A stretch of DNA of 64,000 bases, taken from contig NZ_MTCM01000001.1 of assembly GCF_002000245.1 (NCBI RefSeq), positions 496,001 to 560,000 on the forward strand. Direction: 5' to 3'. Origin of the DNA: Sphingobacterium sp. CZ-UAM. GTDB lineage: Bacteria; Bacteroidota; Bacteroidia; Sphingobacteriales; Sphingobacteriaceae. This document shows positions 26,158-35,046 of this stretch, in pieces (position 1 is the stretch's first letter; each line of letters opens with the position of its first letter). The notes under the pieces are model-generated. The model was not told the origin of the DNA and did not search any database. It saw only the letters and a program-made list of their open reading frames with translations. The position numbers and the translations under genes were made by a program.

Positions 26158-27996
26158 ATGGATTTAGATCATATGAATGCCCTTACGCTGGTTTTTGCGT
26201 CAATTTTAATTTTTGCAATCGCCTACCGATTTTACGGGGTCTTTATGGCGCAGAAAGTACTCCGGCTCAACAATGCCATCACGACGCCAGCCGTCGAATT
26301 TGCCGATGGCCATGATTACGTCAAGACAGACCGTAAGGTGTTGTTTGGACATCATTTTGCAGCCATAGCTGCTGCCGGACCATTGGTAGGGCCAGTTCTT
26401 GCCGCCCAGTTTGGCTACCTTCCCGGTGCACTCTGGATTTTAATTGGTTGTGTCCTTGGCGGTGGTGTGCACGATATGGTCGTGCTATTTGCTTCGGTTA
26501 GGCACAAAGGGCAGAGCCTGGCTACCATTGCGTCCAAGGAGATCGGCCCCGTTGTGGGCGGTATAGCCGGTATAGCCGTTCTGTTTATCCTGATCCTGAC
26601 CTTGGCAGGCCTTTCCCTAGCCTGTATCAGCGCCATGCATGAGGCACCTTGGTCCTTATTTACCATTATACTGACCATGCCGATTGCCATATTTATGGGA
26701 CTATTGATGCGGTATAGAGCCGGCTCCGTCACCTTGGCCAGTATATTAGGAGGGATATTATTGGTCGTAGGCATCATTGCAGGCCATCGTTTGATGGAGA
26801 TTCCGGTCATTTACAACCTTTTTGATTGGGATGTCAAGACCATTTCGATCGCGATTGCTATTTACGGATTTTTGGCCTCGGTGTTACCCATCTGGCTGCT
26901 TCTTGTTCCAAGGGATTACCTTTCCACCTATCTCAAGATTGGCACGATTCTGATGCTGGCCGTGGGCATTGTCTTTGTGCACCCGATAATACAAATGCCA
27001 GCGCTGACCAATTTTATTCACGGCGGTGGGCCTGTGATCGGCGGGCCTGTGCTGCCATTTATTTTTATCGTGATCGCCTGTGGGGCAATTTCGGGTTTCC
27101 ATGCGATTATTGCCACAGGCACCACACCTAAGATGTTGGGCACTGAAAAAGAGATCCTATTTGTAGGCTATGGCGCGATGTTAGTCGAAGGATTTGTGGC
27201 CTTAATGGCCTTGATCGCAGCATGCACCCTGCTACCGGGCGACTATTTTGCGATCAATACGCCAGTCAGTGATTATGCAAATTTTCTGGCACGGCATCCC
27301 GAATTAAAGGCCGTGGATCTACAGCATTTTTCAGATCGGATAGGAGTAGACCTCCATGGCCGTACAGGCGGAGCTGTTTCCCTTGCCGTAGGGATGGCCC
27401 ATATCTTTGATAAAGTACCCTTTATGAACGATGTGATGGCTTACTGGTACAATTTTGCCATTATGTTTGAAGCCGTGTTTATCCTTACGGCTATCGATGC
27501 CGGGACGCGGGTCGGACGATTCTTTTTGCAGGAAATGCTGGGCAATGTCTTTCCAGCTTTTAAAGACAAAGATTGGAAACCCGGTGTTTGGCTATGCAGT
27601 GCTCTTTTCACTTTTTCCTGGGGCTATCTTGTTTTTACCGGTAATGTAAGCAGTATTTGGCCCTTGTTTGGCATTAGCAACCAGCTATTGGCTGCCTGTG
27701 GCCTCATTGTCTGTACGACGATGCTTATTCGGATGAATAGGAAGAAATATGCCTTATTTACGGCGTTACCAGGCGTATTTATGGCCGCTATCACCTTTTG
27801 GGCAGGCTATCTGCAGGTGTTGGATATTTATTTGCCCAAGGGGCAGTTCCTATTAGCTTCACTGGCGATATTGGCCATGCTGCTGATGCTGCTTGTTTTT
27901 ATAGGTACGTTCCGAAAGTGGTATCAGCTATTTAAAACGCAGACTACATATATTGACCAAAATGGCGAATCAGTGAAAGTTCTGGTGGATCGCTAG
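26158..27996 (+). CDS. CstA-family carbon starvation transporter
   Basis: A 612-residue integral inner-membrane protein with about 15 hydrophobic segments. The N-terminal CstA signature is clear: 'YRFYGVFMAQKVL', 'DGHDYVKTDRKVLFGHHFAA', 'GPLVGPVLAAQFGYLPG'. Later blocks 'FSWGYLVFTGNVSSIWPLFG' and 'SNQLLAAC' are also characteristic. Family members import peptides or pyruvate. Encoded 31 bases after the second flavoprotein, it is the only inner-membrane importer in the operon and may take up the oxidised product. Confidence 0.93.
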   Translation: MDLDHMNALTLVFASILIFAIAYRFYGVFMAQKVLRLNNAITTPAVEFADGHDYVKTDRKVLFGHHFAAIAAAGPLVGPVLAAQFGYLPGALWILIGCVLGGGVHDMVVLFASVRHKGQSLATIASKEIGPVVGGIAGIAVLFILILTLAGLSLACISAMHEAPWSLFTIILTMPIAIFMGLLMRYRAGSVTLASILGGILLVVGIIAGHRLMEIPVIYNLFDWDVKTISIAIAIYGFLASVLPIWLLLVPRDYLSTYLKIGTILMLAVGIVFVHPIIQMPALTNFIHGGGPVIGGPVLPFIFIVIACGAISGFHAIIATGTTPKMLGTEKEILFVGYGAMLVEGFVALMALIAACTLLPGDYFAINTPVSDYANFLARHPELKAVDLQHFSDRIGVDLHGRTGGAVSLAVGMAHIFDKVPFMNDVMAYWYNFAIMFEAVFILTAIDAGTRVGRFFLQEMLGNVFPAFKDKDWKPGVWLCSALFTFSWGYLVFTGNVSSIWPLFGISNQLLAACGLIVCTTMLIRMNRKKYALFTALPGVFMAAITFWAGYLQVLDIYLPKGQFLLASLAILAMLLMLLVFIGTFRKWYQLFKTQTTYIDQNGESVKVLVDR

Positions 27997-28159
27997 CTGG
28001 GAAAGGCTCAAATAAATATTTGAGTCTCGGTCTATATAGTATGATTTTTGGGACAGTATTTTTTACTAAGGGGCGCGGACAAAGCTATAAAGAATTAAAA
28101 ATACCTTTAGATGTTTGCACTCTGACGAACATAGTACAATTAAAAGCAGCAATGGTTAC

Positions 28160-28197
28160 GGCCACTTGGATACTGTCCAAGCGGCCTTTTTCTTTTT
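28160..28197 (+). terminator. Dispersed terminator repeat; rest of 27997-28551 without a gene
   Basis: Stem GGCCACTTGGA / TCCAAGCGGCC (one mismatch in the stem) with a T-rich tail, the same element as at 1847 and 43988. No Rpn tail remains in front of it, apart from vague similarity. A block near 28240 (AAAGTTAACAAAAGCGACTT) weakly resembles repeat R2. Nothing else is seen up to 28551. Confidence 0.7.
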
Positions 28198-28551
28198 ATC
28201 AGATAAGTAGTTAATTTAGCTCAACGCTATACCACACTTGAAAAAGTTAACAAAAGCGACTTCCGTGAGAACATGGACCGCGGACATAGACCTTCTTGAC
28301 TTATATATTCGCCGGAAAGAAAAAGGAGAGAGCAGGGATACAAAATAAGTTGAACATTATTGCAAATAAATACCATACCAAGACGAATTATAAAATATGC
28401 CCTTCGAATATAAGATTGTGATTTGTTGCGATGAGAAAATGCCTTAGATTTAAGCCGAATTTATTTTTTAATGATCAGAAAAATCATGCTGTTTCAATAA
28501 AATAGATTGAAGACAATATATCAGCACTTTAAAGTTATTACATCAGTAAAA

Positions 28552-29436
28552 ATGAAACAAATTATTACACTTGTCATCCTGTTTTTTCTAGCTATTTCAG
28601 CCTACGGTCAAGATGTGAAAAAACTTGATGATCGCTATTTTTTGGATTTAGAGAAATTTGAAAAAGGTTCTGGTATTTTGGAAATAAAAGCAAATGCAGA
28701 ACATCGTGAAAAGGAGGTGATTATACTCGAAAAAGGAGCCTATTTTTTGGAGAATACAAATCAGAAGTTTTGGTTTACAATAAACGATAAACATGAATTT
28801 ACGGAAACCGCCAAAGCCCAAATAACCAAAGGAAAGAAATTATATACTTTGTATTTTACTTTTGAAAATGGGCAGGCGATTAAAACAGATCTGAAGGATA
28901 CTTCAGGACATCTTATCAGCCATTTTGAAACGAAAGACTCCGCTTTTGTAGTCCAACATTTTCGTCTAACCGGGAAATTAGCCAAAAAAATCGTTTTAAA
29001 AATTGGGGGAGGTCTCTCTGATGCTGTCGAGACAACTTACTATGAGAATGGGAATGTAAAATCGGAAAACGACCATATAAATAAAACGACAAGATTATTT
29101 TATGAAAATGGGAAAGCAGAATATTTTTATCATTCCGGTACAGAAGAAAAAATTTATTTTAATGAAAATGGACAGAAAACAACACATAGCTACTACTCCA
29201 AAGATAAGGCATGGTGTACTGAACATTTTGAGAATGGAACTATTGTCAGCAAAAATTGCAATAGCGCAGACCAATCACGAAAGATGCGATATTACTACAA
29301 AAATGGGCAACTAGATTATTATGAGGTCGAGCTGTTTTCAACCGGTGAAATAAAAAAATATGATAACAGGGACAAGTTAGTAGAAAGCAGAAAAGCGACA
29401 TATCCTAACGTAGCTCCCAACTCTCTTATTCAATAG
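28552..29436 (+). CDS. Exported YwqK/MORN-like repeat protein
   Basis: A protein of about 294 residues. I use the ATG at 28552, because it starts a proper Sec signal ('LVILFFLAISAYGQ'); the frame is open 45 bases further up only through a TTG. The C-terminal half carries repeats of the YENG kind: 'YYENGNVKSEN', 'FYENGKAEYFY', 'YFNENGQKTT', 'HFENGTIVSKN', 'YYKNGQLDYYE'. Such repeats form beta-hairpins as in MORN and YwqK-like proteins. Function is unknown; the YwqK name in databases refers to a toxin-immunity context that I cannot confirm here. Confidence 0.7.
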   Translation: MKQIITLVILFFLAISAYGQDVKKLDDRYFLDLEKFEKGSGILEIKANAEHREKEVIILEKGAYFLENTNQKFWFTINDKHEFTETAKAQITKGKKLYTLYFTFENGQAIKTDLKDTSGHLISHFETKDSAFVVQHFRLTGKLAKKIVLKIGGGLSDAVETTYYENGNVKSENDHINKTTRLFYENGKAEYFYHSGTEEKIYFNENGQKTTHSYYSKDKAWCTEHFENGTIVSKNCNSADQSRKMRYYYKNGQLDYYEVELFSTGEIKKYDNRDKLVESRKATYPNVAPNSLIQ

Positions 29437-29468
29437 TATTCAACATATAAACGCTAAATAAAAAAACA

Positions 29469-30213
29469 ATGGCTTATGGTATGAAAGGGCTACATGTAAT
29501 TATATTTATATTAGTAGGTGTGCAAATATCCTGGTGATTCCACCTGTTCAAAATGAGAATGATGAGGTTGAACTGGAAATAATCAATAAAAAGCTTCATT
29601 TGCGAGCGACACCGATCCTTTGGGACGAAATGGGAAACCGATGATACATTTGATCCTATTTTACCACTTTTGCCCAGCCATATCGTAAGTATTCACTACG
29701 AACGCAGTGGTATTGGTGTTTCCGAACCTGACTCCTCTATAGTGACGGATAGCAAGGTGGTGGCGCGCTTATATGACCTTTTGCGTACCCTGCCATACAG
29801 CCCCCTTATTTCCGACGTAAGCTATCCGTCAGATCAAGTCGTATTATGGTCTGTTACTAATCAAAAAGGTGATGACTTTTAGAACGATATGAGCCGAGTT
29901 GCTGTTCCACAGTAAAGAGAACCGTATATAGCTTTTGAAGATGAAATTTGTCAAAATAAATCGAGTGGTATTGAGCGCTCTGCGAGCGATGGGGTATAAT
30001 GTGCTGATTTCGCCTGTTGATGTCGAGGATCTACAAAATATTACCTGGAAAGCGGTGTGGGTAGAGGACGTCGATACCTGGATTAGGAGCTTGTATTGTG
30101 GGCAGGGATCTATAGCTCGTCCTAATATTCTTGATATTGATTATGTACTGGCCAATGTTGATGAGCACTATTTGTCAGGAAGTGTATTTATAGAAAGTGA
30201 TAAAGTCTATTAG
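29469..30213 (+). pseudogene. Degenerate hypothetical gene, several frameshifts
   Basis: Coding-like sequence changes frame repeatedly. A start at 29469 gives 'MAYGMKGLHVIIFILVG' then a stop. A second frame continues with 'VIPPVQNENDEVELEII', and a third (about 29640-29882) with 'FDPILPLLPSHIVSIHYE'. A last frame from the ATG at 29941 gives about 90 residues ending 'VFIESDKVY'. Together they look like one exported protein of about 240 residues that has been disrupted. The family is not recognised. The last piece might still be expressed. Confidence 0.45.
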
Positions 30214-30361
30214 GATATTAATTCTATCTTATCCCGGCGCTGTATTCTATGTTCGTAGAAATTTTAAGAGAAATTTAATGGCTCTATTCATTTAAAAAGG
30301 AAGAATTTTTGGGAACTGTAACATAAATTTTGCATAAATTTAATAGTATAAAATCTACGCC

Positions 30362-31843
30362 ATGAAAAATCCTATTTTGCTGCCATTACGATGGTGTGCG
30401 GTCTTCGGTTTTCTTTTTAGTTTTCCTTCTTATGCTCAGATCTCTAAGTCTTCAGTTTCCAAACAGAACTCAGTGAATGGTAAGAATAACCAGAAACAAG
30501 TAGATATATATGTAGCAGGAGCATGCTACAACAAAAGTACAAGACGCCATACTGCTGTGTATTGGAAAAATGGACAGCCGGTAGCGCTGACTGACGGACG
30601 CAGTGATGCAGAAGCGACCTCCATCACTGTGGTAGGGAATGATATCTATATTGCCGGGAATGTTGGGGGACAGGCTGTATTTTGGAAAAACGGACAGGAA
30701 ACAAGGTTTAGTAAAGATGAAGGGGATTACAATACCGCTTACTCTATCGCTGTTATAAATGGGGATGTATACGTGGCTGGTTACTATAGAGACTACACTT
30801 ATAGTACGGCCTATATAGATATGGCGATGTACTGGAAAAACGGGCAGCCTATAGCTCTACCCGTTCCTATGGAATACAATGCTTCAACTGGTAGAAGTGT
30901 CCCCTATCATAGCAGTGCAAATCTCATAGCTGCTATGGGTGAGGATATTTATATTATAGGGAATAATCAATCCGGACAGGCATACTGGAAGAACGGCAAA
31001 GCAGTAAAAACAATCAATGAATTAAGATATGTATCCACCATTGCACAACTGTACGGCAATGCCTATGCTGTAGGTATAACCCAAAGCGAACGAGCTGCAT
31101 ACTGGAAAAACGGGCATACCGAAATTCTATCCTCCATAGCGGGCTGTGCTACTTGCATAGCTGTATCCGGCAATGATATATATGTAGCAGGTTTTGATGA
31201 TAGCAATGGAAACGGCTATGCAGAGAATGGAGATGTGGGTAAATGTTGGAAAAACGGACAGTTACTTGCGGATCTCAAAGGGACAGATTTTTATAGGTAT
31301 CGCCCGACCTCCATGGCTGTATCGGGCAATGATGTATATATCGTAGGCCAAACCTATTTTGGGCCTTCTAGTTCAGGTACGAAATTATTGAAGAATGGTC
31401 AAACAATAGAGTTAAGTAATATTGAAGGATCTGATTGGTCTTTTCCAAATTTCGTAACATCTAAACAGAGAGCTGAGCCTACTGTATCAAAACAAAGTAT
31501 GATTAGCCCCGAAAATAATAATGCAAATGTGGCGCAAATTATTGAACCTGAAAACTATGCGGTAATTTCTCATTTTCCGCGCACGACCAAGATAGCATGG
31601 ACACCAGTAGCGAAAGCGACAGACTATGAGATAATTATTGAATATGCTTCCGGTCCTGGAAATGCTCATCTTAGTTTTAAGGAGGCCGTTAATTTCTATC
31701 CGTATATAAGTGGTAAAACCCAATCCAATTCCGTTACTTTTGATGGTGCCGGAGCACAAGTTCATCGATATAAGGTACAGGCAAGAAATAAGGATAAAAT
31801 CATTTCGACAACGGACTGGTTTTTTATAAAATATCTAAAATAG
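30362..31843 (+). CDS. Exported YWKNG-repeat protein, predicted seven-bladed propeller
   Basis: A 493-residue exported protein. The signal peptide is followed by seven copies of a unit of about 45-55 residues with the pattern (Y/F)WKNG(Q/K)...(N/G)D(V/I)Y(V/I)(A/I)G: the KNG words begin AVYWKNGQ, AVFWKNGQ, AMYWKNGQ, QAYWKNGK, AAYWKNGH, KCWKNGQ and LLKNGQ. Seven such units strongly suggest a beta-propeller. Residues about 400-493 form a separate domain ('IAWTPVAKATDYEIIIEY') like a fibronectin type III fold. A paralog at 44536 shares the propeller but has a different C-terminus. Role is unknown; binding of a partner or polymer is plausible. Confidence 0.75.
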   Translation: MKNPILLPLRWCAVFGFLFSFPSYAQISKSSVSKQNSVNGKNNQKQVDIYVAGACYNKSTRRHTAVYWKNGQPVALTDGRSDAEATSITVVGNDIYIAGNVGGQAVFWKNGQETRFSKDEGDYNTAYSIAVINGDVYVAGYYRDYTYSTAYIDMAMYWKNGQPIALPVPMEYNASTGRSVPYHSSANLIAAMGEDIYIIGNNQSGQAYWKNGKAVKTINELRYVSTIAQLYGNAYAVGITQSERAAYWKNGHTEILSSIAGCATCIAVSGNDIYVAGFDDSNGNGYAENGDVGKCWKNGQLLADLKGTDFYRYRPTSMAVSGNDVYIVGQTYFGPSSSGTKLLKNGQTIELSNIEGSDWSFPNFVTSKQRAEPTVSKQSMISPENNNANVAQIIEPENYAVISHFPRTTKIAWTPVAKATDYEIIIEYASGPGNAHLSFKEAVNFYPYISGKTQSNSVTFDGAGAQVHRYKVQARNKDKIISTTDWFFIKYLK

Positions 31844-31969
31844 AGTTGACTTAGTTTTGCTCTTTAGGGCCTTTTCTACCGGAGGATACTTAGCTGTGTA
31901 ATTATGCCCGCTGCGGGAGTCCATGTGTACCTTTCCTTTCTCTACAAATCAAAAGATCCGATAACCATC

Positions 31970-32115
31970 ATGGGGCTTCTCGACGATAAAGGCTTTCCTA
32001 TTTATGAAGATCCGCAGATCCTAACGTGGCGGAAACGGCAGGACACGGTTCAGAAAAAAAATAAAACTCCTCCAAAACCGCAAAAAAGAAAGCTGTAGCA
32101 AGTACAAAGAAGTGA
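31970..32115 (+). pseudogene. Remnant of the TPR-like gene, 3' end only
   Basis: About 145 bases nearly identical to the end of the intact gene at 47515-47967: 'MGLLDDKGFPIYEDPQIL' against 'MGLLNDKGLPVYEDPQIL', then TWRKRQ and the Lys/Pro-rich end. A one-base shift in an A-run brings an early stop at 32098; in the original frame the gene would end at 32115. The sequence before 31960 does not match, so the rest was deleted. Confidence 0.8.
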
Positions 32116-32188
32116 AACCAGGATTTCTACCCGATTAGGTTCTTTTTGTTTTACCGGCACGCTGAAATTCAATATTTGTTTAGGTTCA

Positions 32189-32962
32189 TTATTTGAAAAC
32201 CTCCTGCTGTTTGGTATAATAGGTAGTTCGACCACCGATTTTCGTTTCCAAGATTTCATTTCCCTTTTTATCCGTATCGGCGTTTTTTATATGAACCTTC
32301 ATAAAGTCTCTAACCTCACCATTAATAATATCGGGATGTTCTTTTAGTATCTGTTTTTCTGCGCTTTCCAGTACGTGTTTAATAGCTTTCACAAGCTTTT
32401 GTACCCCCTTTTCAGGAATCTTATTGGAGACTGAAAGTGGCGATATTCCTGCTTCATAGAGGATCTCGTCAGCGTAGGCATTTCCTATACCCCCAATAAC
32501 GTTCTGATCCATCAGAACAGTTTTGATTTTGGCTTTCCTTGACTGTAATAATTCAGAAAGCATGTTGGCTGTAAGTTTCGGAGAAAGAGCGTCGATTCCC
32601 TCGGAAGGATCTGGATTCAATTCAATATTTGCCATCTTCTGAAAGTCAGTAATCGCAAGGGTTTTACCATCCTTAAATTTCATTGCTACCAGTGAATATT
32701 TAGGATTTTCATCTTCTGAATAGACCAGCTTGCCATGCAGCATCAAATGAAGCGATAAGACAGCTTCCTTCCCAAAGTCAAAATAAAGCCGCTTGCCTTC
32801 GCGGTAAACTTTAATGAGCTTTTTGCCAATTAACGTTTGAAGCGATTTTTCGTTCACTTTTATTTTTTGCTTATTATAAATAACAGCATTTTCAAGCACT
32901 TTCCCTTTCAACATTTTGGTGAGGTTGTTGCTGAAAGCCTGTAGATCTGGTAGCTCTGGCAT
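32189..32962 (-). CDS. Fpg/Nei-family DNA glycosylase, zincless finger
   Basis: A 257-residue base-excision repair enzyme. It begins MPELPDLQ, so after Met removal the catalytic Pro and Glu are in place. A central H2TH region reads 'MDQNVIGGIGNAYADEILYE'. The C-terminus 'IGGRTTYYTKQQEVFK' corresponds to the beta-hairpin finger and keeps the DNA-contacting Arg, but there are no cysteines, so it is a zincless finger. It would excise oxidised bases. It converges on the TPR-like remnant, and is followed upstream by the small gene at 33014; other repair genes occur in the related block at 46-48 kb. Confidence 0.88.
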   Translation of the reverse strand: MPELPDLQAFSNNLTKMLKGKVLENAVIYNKQKIKVNEKSLQTLIGKKLIKVYREGKRLYFDFGKEAVLSLHLMLHGKLVYSEDENPKYSLVAMKFKDGKTLAITDFQKMANIELNPDPSEGIDALSPKLTANMLSELLQSRKAKIKTVLMDQNVIGGIGNAYADEILYEAGISPLSVSNKIPEKGVQKLVKAIKHVLESAEKQILKEHPDIINGEVRDFMKVHIKNADTDKKGNEILETKIGGRTTYYTKQQEVFK

Positions 32963-33013
32963 ATTTTAAAGATTTGATTATTGTGTGCAATGGGCTGTCC
33001 GCGATAAGCGGTT

Positions 33014-33211
33014 CTATTCGCTTTTTTTCTTTTTATCGTTTTCTTTTTCCTTCTTGAAATGCTCTCGCGCTCTTTTAAGCCCGGTGGCTATTGCAATACC
33101 TTCTTCAGTACCCTCTTCCAATAGCGCATTCGCAATCTCTGTCGCTTTCTCCCGTATTTCAACAGGCTGATTTTTATAGGATGGTGGATAATCTCCATTA
33201 TACCAAGGCAT
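33014..33211 (-). CDS. Small conserved protein, MPWYNGDYP type
   Basis: A protein of about 65 residues: 'MPWYNGDYPPSYKNQP', then a helix 'EKATEIANALLEEG', 'EGIAIATGLKRAREHF' and a Lys-rich end. I choose the ATG at 33211 because it has an AGGAGG ribosome-binding site six bases upstream, unusually strong for this genome. An upstream ATG at 33271 would add 20 unrelated residues. I know this type as a widespread small protein near DNA repair and stress genes in Bacteroidota, with no known activity. Confidence 0.7.
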   Translation of the reverse strand: MPWYNGDYPPSYKNQPVEIREKATEIANALLEEGTEEGIAIATGLKRAREHFKKEKENDKKKKSE

Positions 33212-33585
33212 AGTTCCTCCTTTTTTTAATAGAACAATTTGCGGATCCAGATAGTTTATCGTTCCTATCATTATTAGGTTGTTCGATTTGATTTGTTACG
33301 CTCCGATAATCGGCATTGATTTCATAGAATTCCAGTGCTTTTCAATACCCTCAGCAACCAATTGTTTTTTGAAATTAGTATCGGGTATTTAATAGTTTGA
33401 GCTAAAGAAGCAATTTACCGAGTCTTTTTAGGACTAATGGTTAAATCGGTATTATATGTCTATAGCTTTACATTTTTGACCAAAACTGTAATGCAATAGG
33501 CGTATCAGACATTTTCCAGTTGATGATAACTAAGTCACAATTGAAAGAAAATTTTAGATAATTTTTTTACTGGCATGCATTTCAG
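33212..33585. other. Intergenic region, nothing recognised
   Basis: AT-rich divergent region between the small MPWYNGDYP gene and gnd. No open frame or repeat stands out apart from the -7 box next to gnd. Confidence 0.5.
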
Positions 33586-33593
33586 TAATTTTG
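33586..33593 (+). promoter_or_regulatory. Candidate -7 box (TAATTTTG) for the gnd operon
   Basis: Exact TAnnTTTG match 25 bases before the gnd ATG. No convincing -33 element was found. Confidence 0.4.
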
Positions 33594-33618
33594 ATTTATA
33601 AATAAACTTTAAGTAAGA

Positions 33619-35037
33619 ATGGAAAAGTATAATTACGGGGTCATTGGCCTAGGTGTAATGGGAAGAAATCTGCTTTACAATATTGCCGACAATGGTTTCT
33701 CTGTCGCAGGATTCGATTTAGATGAACAAAAGGTAATAGAACTTCGTAAAGGAGTGGCTTCAGGTACAAAGGTTGTTGGAACTGTTTCTCTGGAGGAATT
33801 TGTGTTGAGTTTAGACAGTCCGCGAAAAGTTATTTTGATGGTTCCTGCAGGCAAACCGGTTGATGCTGTTCTTGAAAGCATAACACCGCTTCTGAGTCCA
33901 AAAGATATTGTCGTTGATGCGGGAAATTCTTATTTCAAAGATACCGAGAGACGTATAGCTTATTTAGCTTCTAAAGACCTTCATTTTATGGGAATGGGAG
34001 TTTCTGGAGGCGAGCAGGGCGCAAGACGAGGACCGAGTATTATGCCGGGGGGAGATTTGGAAGTTTTCAATTTGGTGAAGCCTATGCTGGAAGTGATTTC
34101 AGCAAAAGTAAAAGGGGAGCCTTGCACCGCTTATATGGGGAAAGGAGCTGCTGGGAATTATGTTAAAATGGTTCACAACGGTATTGAATATGCCATCATG
34201 CAATTAATCAGTGAAGCATACGATTTACTGCGAAAAGGAGCTAATCTTAACAATAACCAATTGTATGAAGTTTTCAAAAGATGGAATGAAGGCGAGATGA
34301 ATTCTTTCCTTATCGAAATAACAAGAGATATTTTCCAGCAAAAAGATGATGTAACAGATGGTTTTCTTGTCGACAAGATTTTAGATAAAGCAGGAGCAAA
34401 AGGAACCGGAAAATGGACCTCCCAGGAGGCTATGGAAGTTGGAGTGTCTATTCCAACCATCGATATTGCAGTCACATCAAGAATTTTATCTGCTTACAAA
34501 GATGAGCGCGTGAAAGCTTCTCAACTATATGCTAAAGAAGAGGTAAAAACTCCGGAAAATACAGAATTGTTCATCAAAGAAGTGGGGGATGCTTTGTATT
34601 TGTCAACTTTAATCAGTTATGCTCAAGGTTTGGCATTATTGGTAAAAGCTTCTGAAGAATATCAGTTTGAAATTCCGTTAAAAGATGTTGTTAAAATCTG
34701 GAGGGGTGGATGTATTATCCGTTCTGTTTTATTGGAAAAATTCTATCTGGCTTATTCTAAAGACGAGAACTTATCTAATATTTTATTGGATCAGGAAATT
34801 TCAGAAATTGTAAAAGATAAAATATCTTCATTGAGAAAAACAGCTGCTTTTGCTGTATCAAACGGAATTCCGAGCTTAGGAATTCAGTCGGCTCTAGGGT
34901 ATTTCGAAGCTTACACCACAGCATCTTTACCTGTGAACCTGCTTCAGGCTCAGCGTGATTATTTTGGTGCACACACCTACCAAAGAACTGACAGCGAAGG
35001 AGTCTTTCATACGTCATGGCAAAACCCAAATAACTAA
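33619..35037 (+). CDS. gnd: 6-phosphogluconate dehydrogenase, decarboxylating
   Basis: A 472-residue enzyme of the oxidative pentose phosphate pathway that converts 6-phosphogluconate to ribulose 5-phosphate with release of CO2 and NADPH. The Rossmann motif GLGVMGRNL lies at 10-18, followed by 'VDAGNSYFKDTERR', the substrate signature 'FMGMGVSGGEQGARRGPSIM', and 'KMVHNGIEYAIMQ' with the catalytic Lys and Asn. Length is as expected. It is followed after 9 bases by zwf and then pgl, so the order is reversed relative to the pathway but the set is complete. Confidence 0.97.
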   Translation: MEKYNYGVIGLGVMGRNLLYNIADNGFSVAGFDLDEQKVIELRKGVASGTKVVGTVSLEEFVLSLDSPRKVILMVPAGKPVDAVLESITPLLSPKDIVVDAGNSYFKDTERRIAYLASKDLHFMGMGVSGGEQGARRGPSIMPGGDLEVFNLVKPMLEVISAKVKGEPCTAYMGKGAAGNYVKMVHNGIEYAIMQLISEAYDLLRKGANLNNNQLYEVFKRWNEGEMNSFLIEITRDIFQQKDDVTDGFLVDKILDKAGAKGTGKWTSQEAMEVGVSIPTIDIAVTSRILSAYKDERVKASQLYAKEEVKTPENTELFIKEVGDALYLSTLISYAQGLALLVKASEEYQFEIPLKDVVKIWRGGCIIRSVLLEKFYLAYSKDENLSNILLDQEISEIVKDKISSLRKTAAFAVSNGIPSLGIQSALGYFEAYTTASLPVNLLQAQRDYFGAHTYQRTDSEGVFHTSWQNPNN

Positions 35038-35046
35038 ATCCTAACA

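Noticed and set aside
28020..28214. Open frame of 64 codons over the terminator repeat at 28160
   Set aside because: It runs through the hairpin and T-tail and has no family-like pattern; the hairpin explains the sequence better.
31904..32098. Independent gene of 64 codons
   Set aside because: Only the part from 31970 has homology, to the end of the gene at 47515, and a one-base shift alters its last codons.
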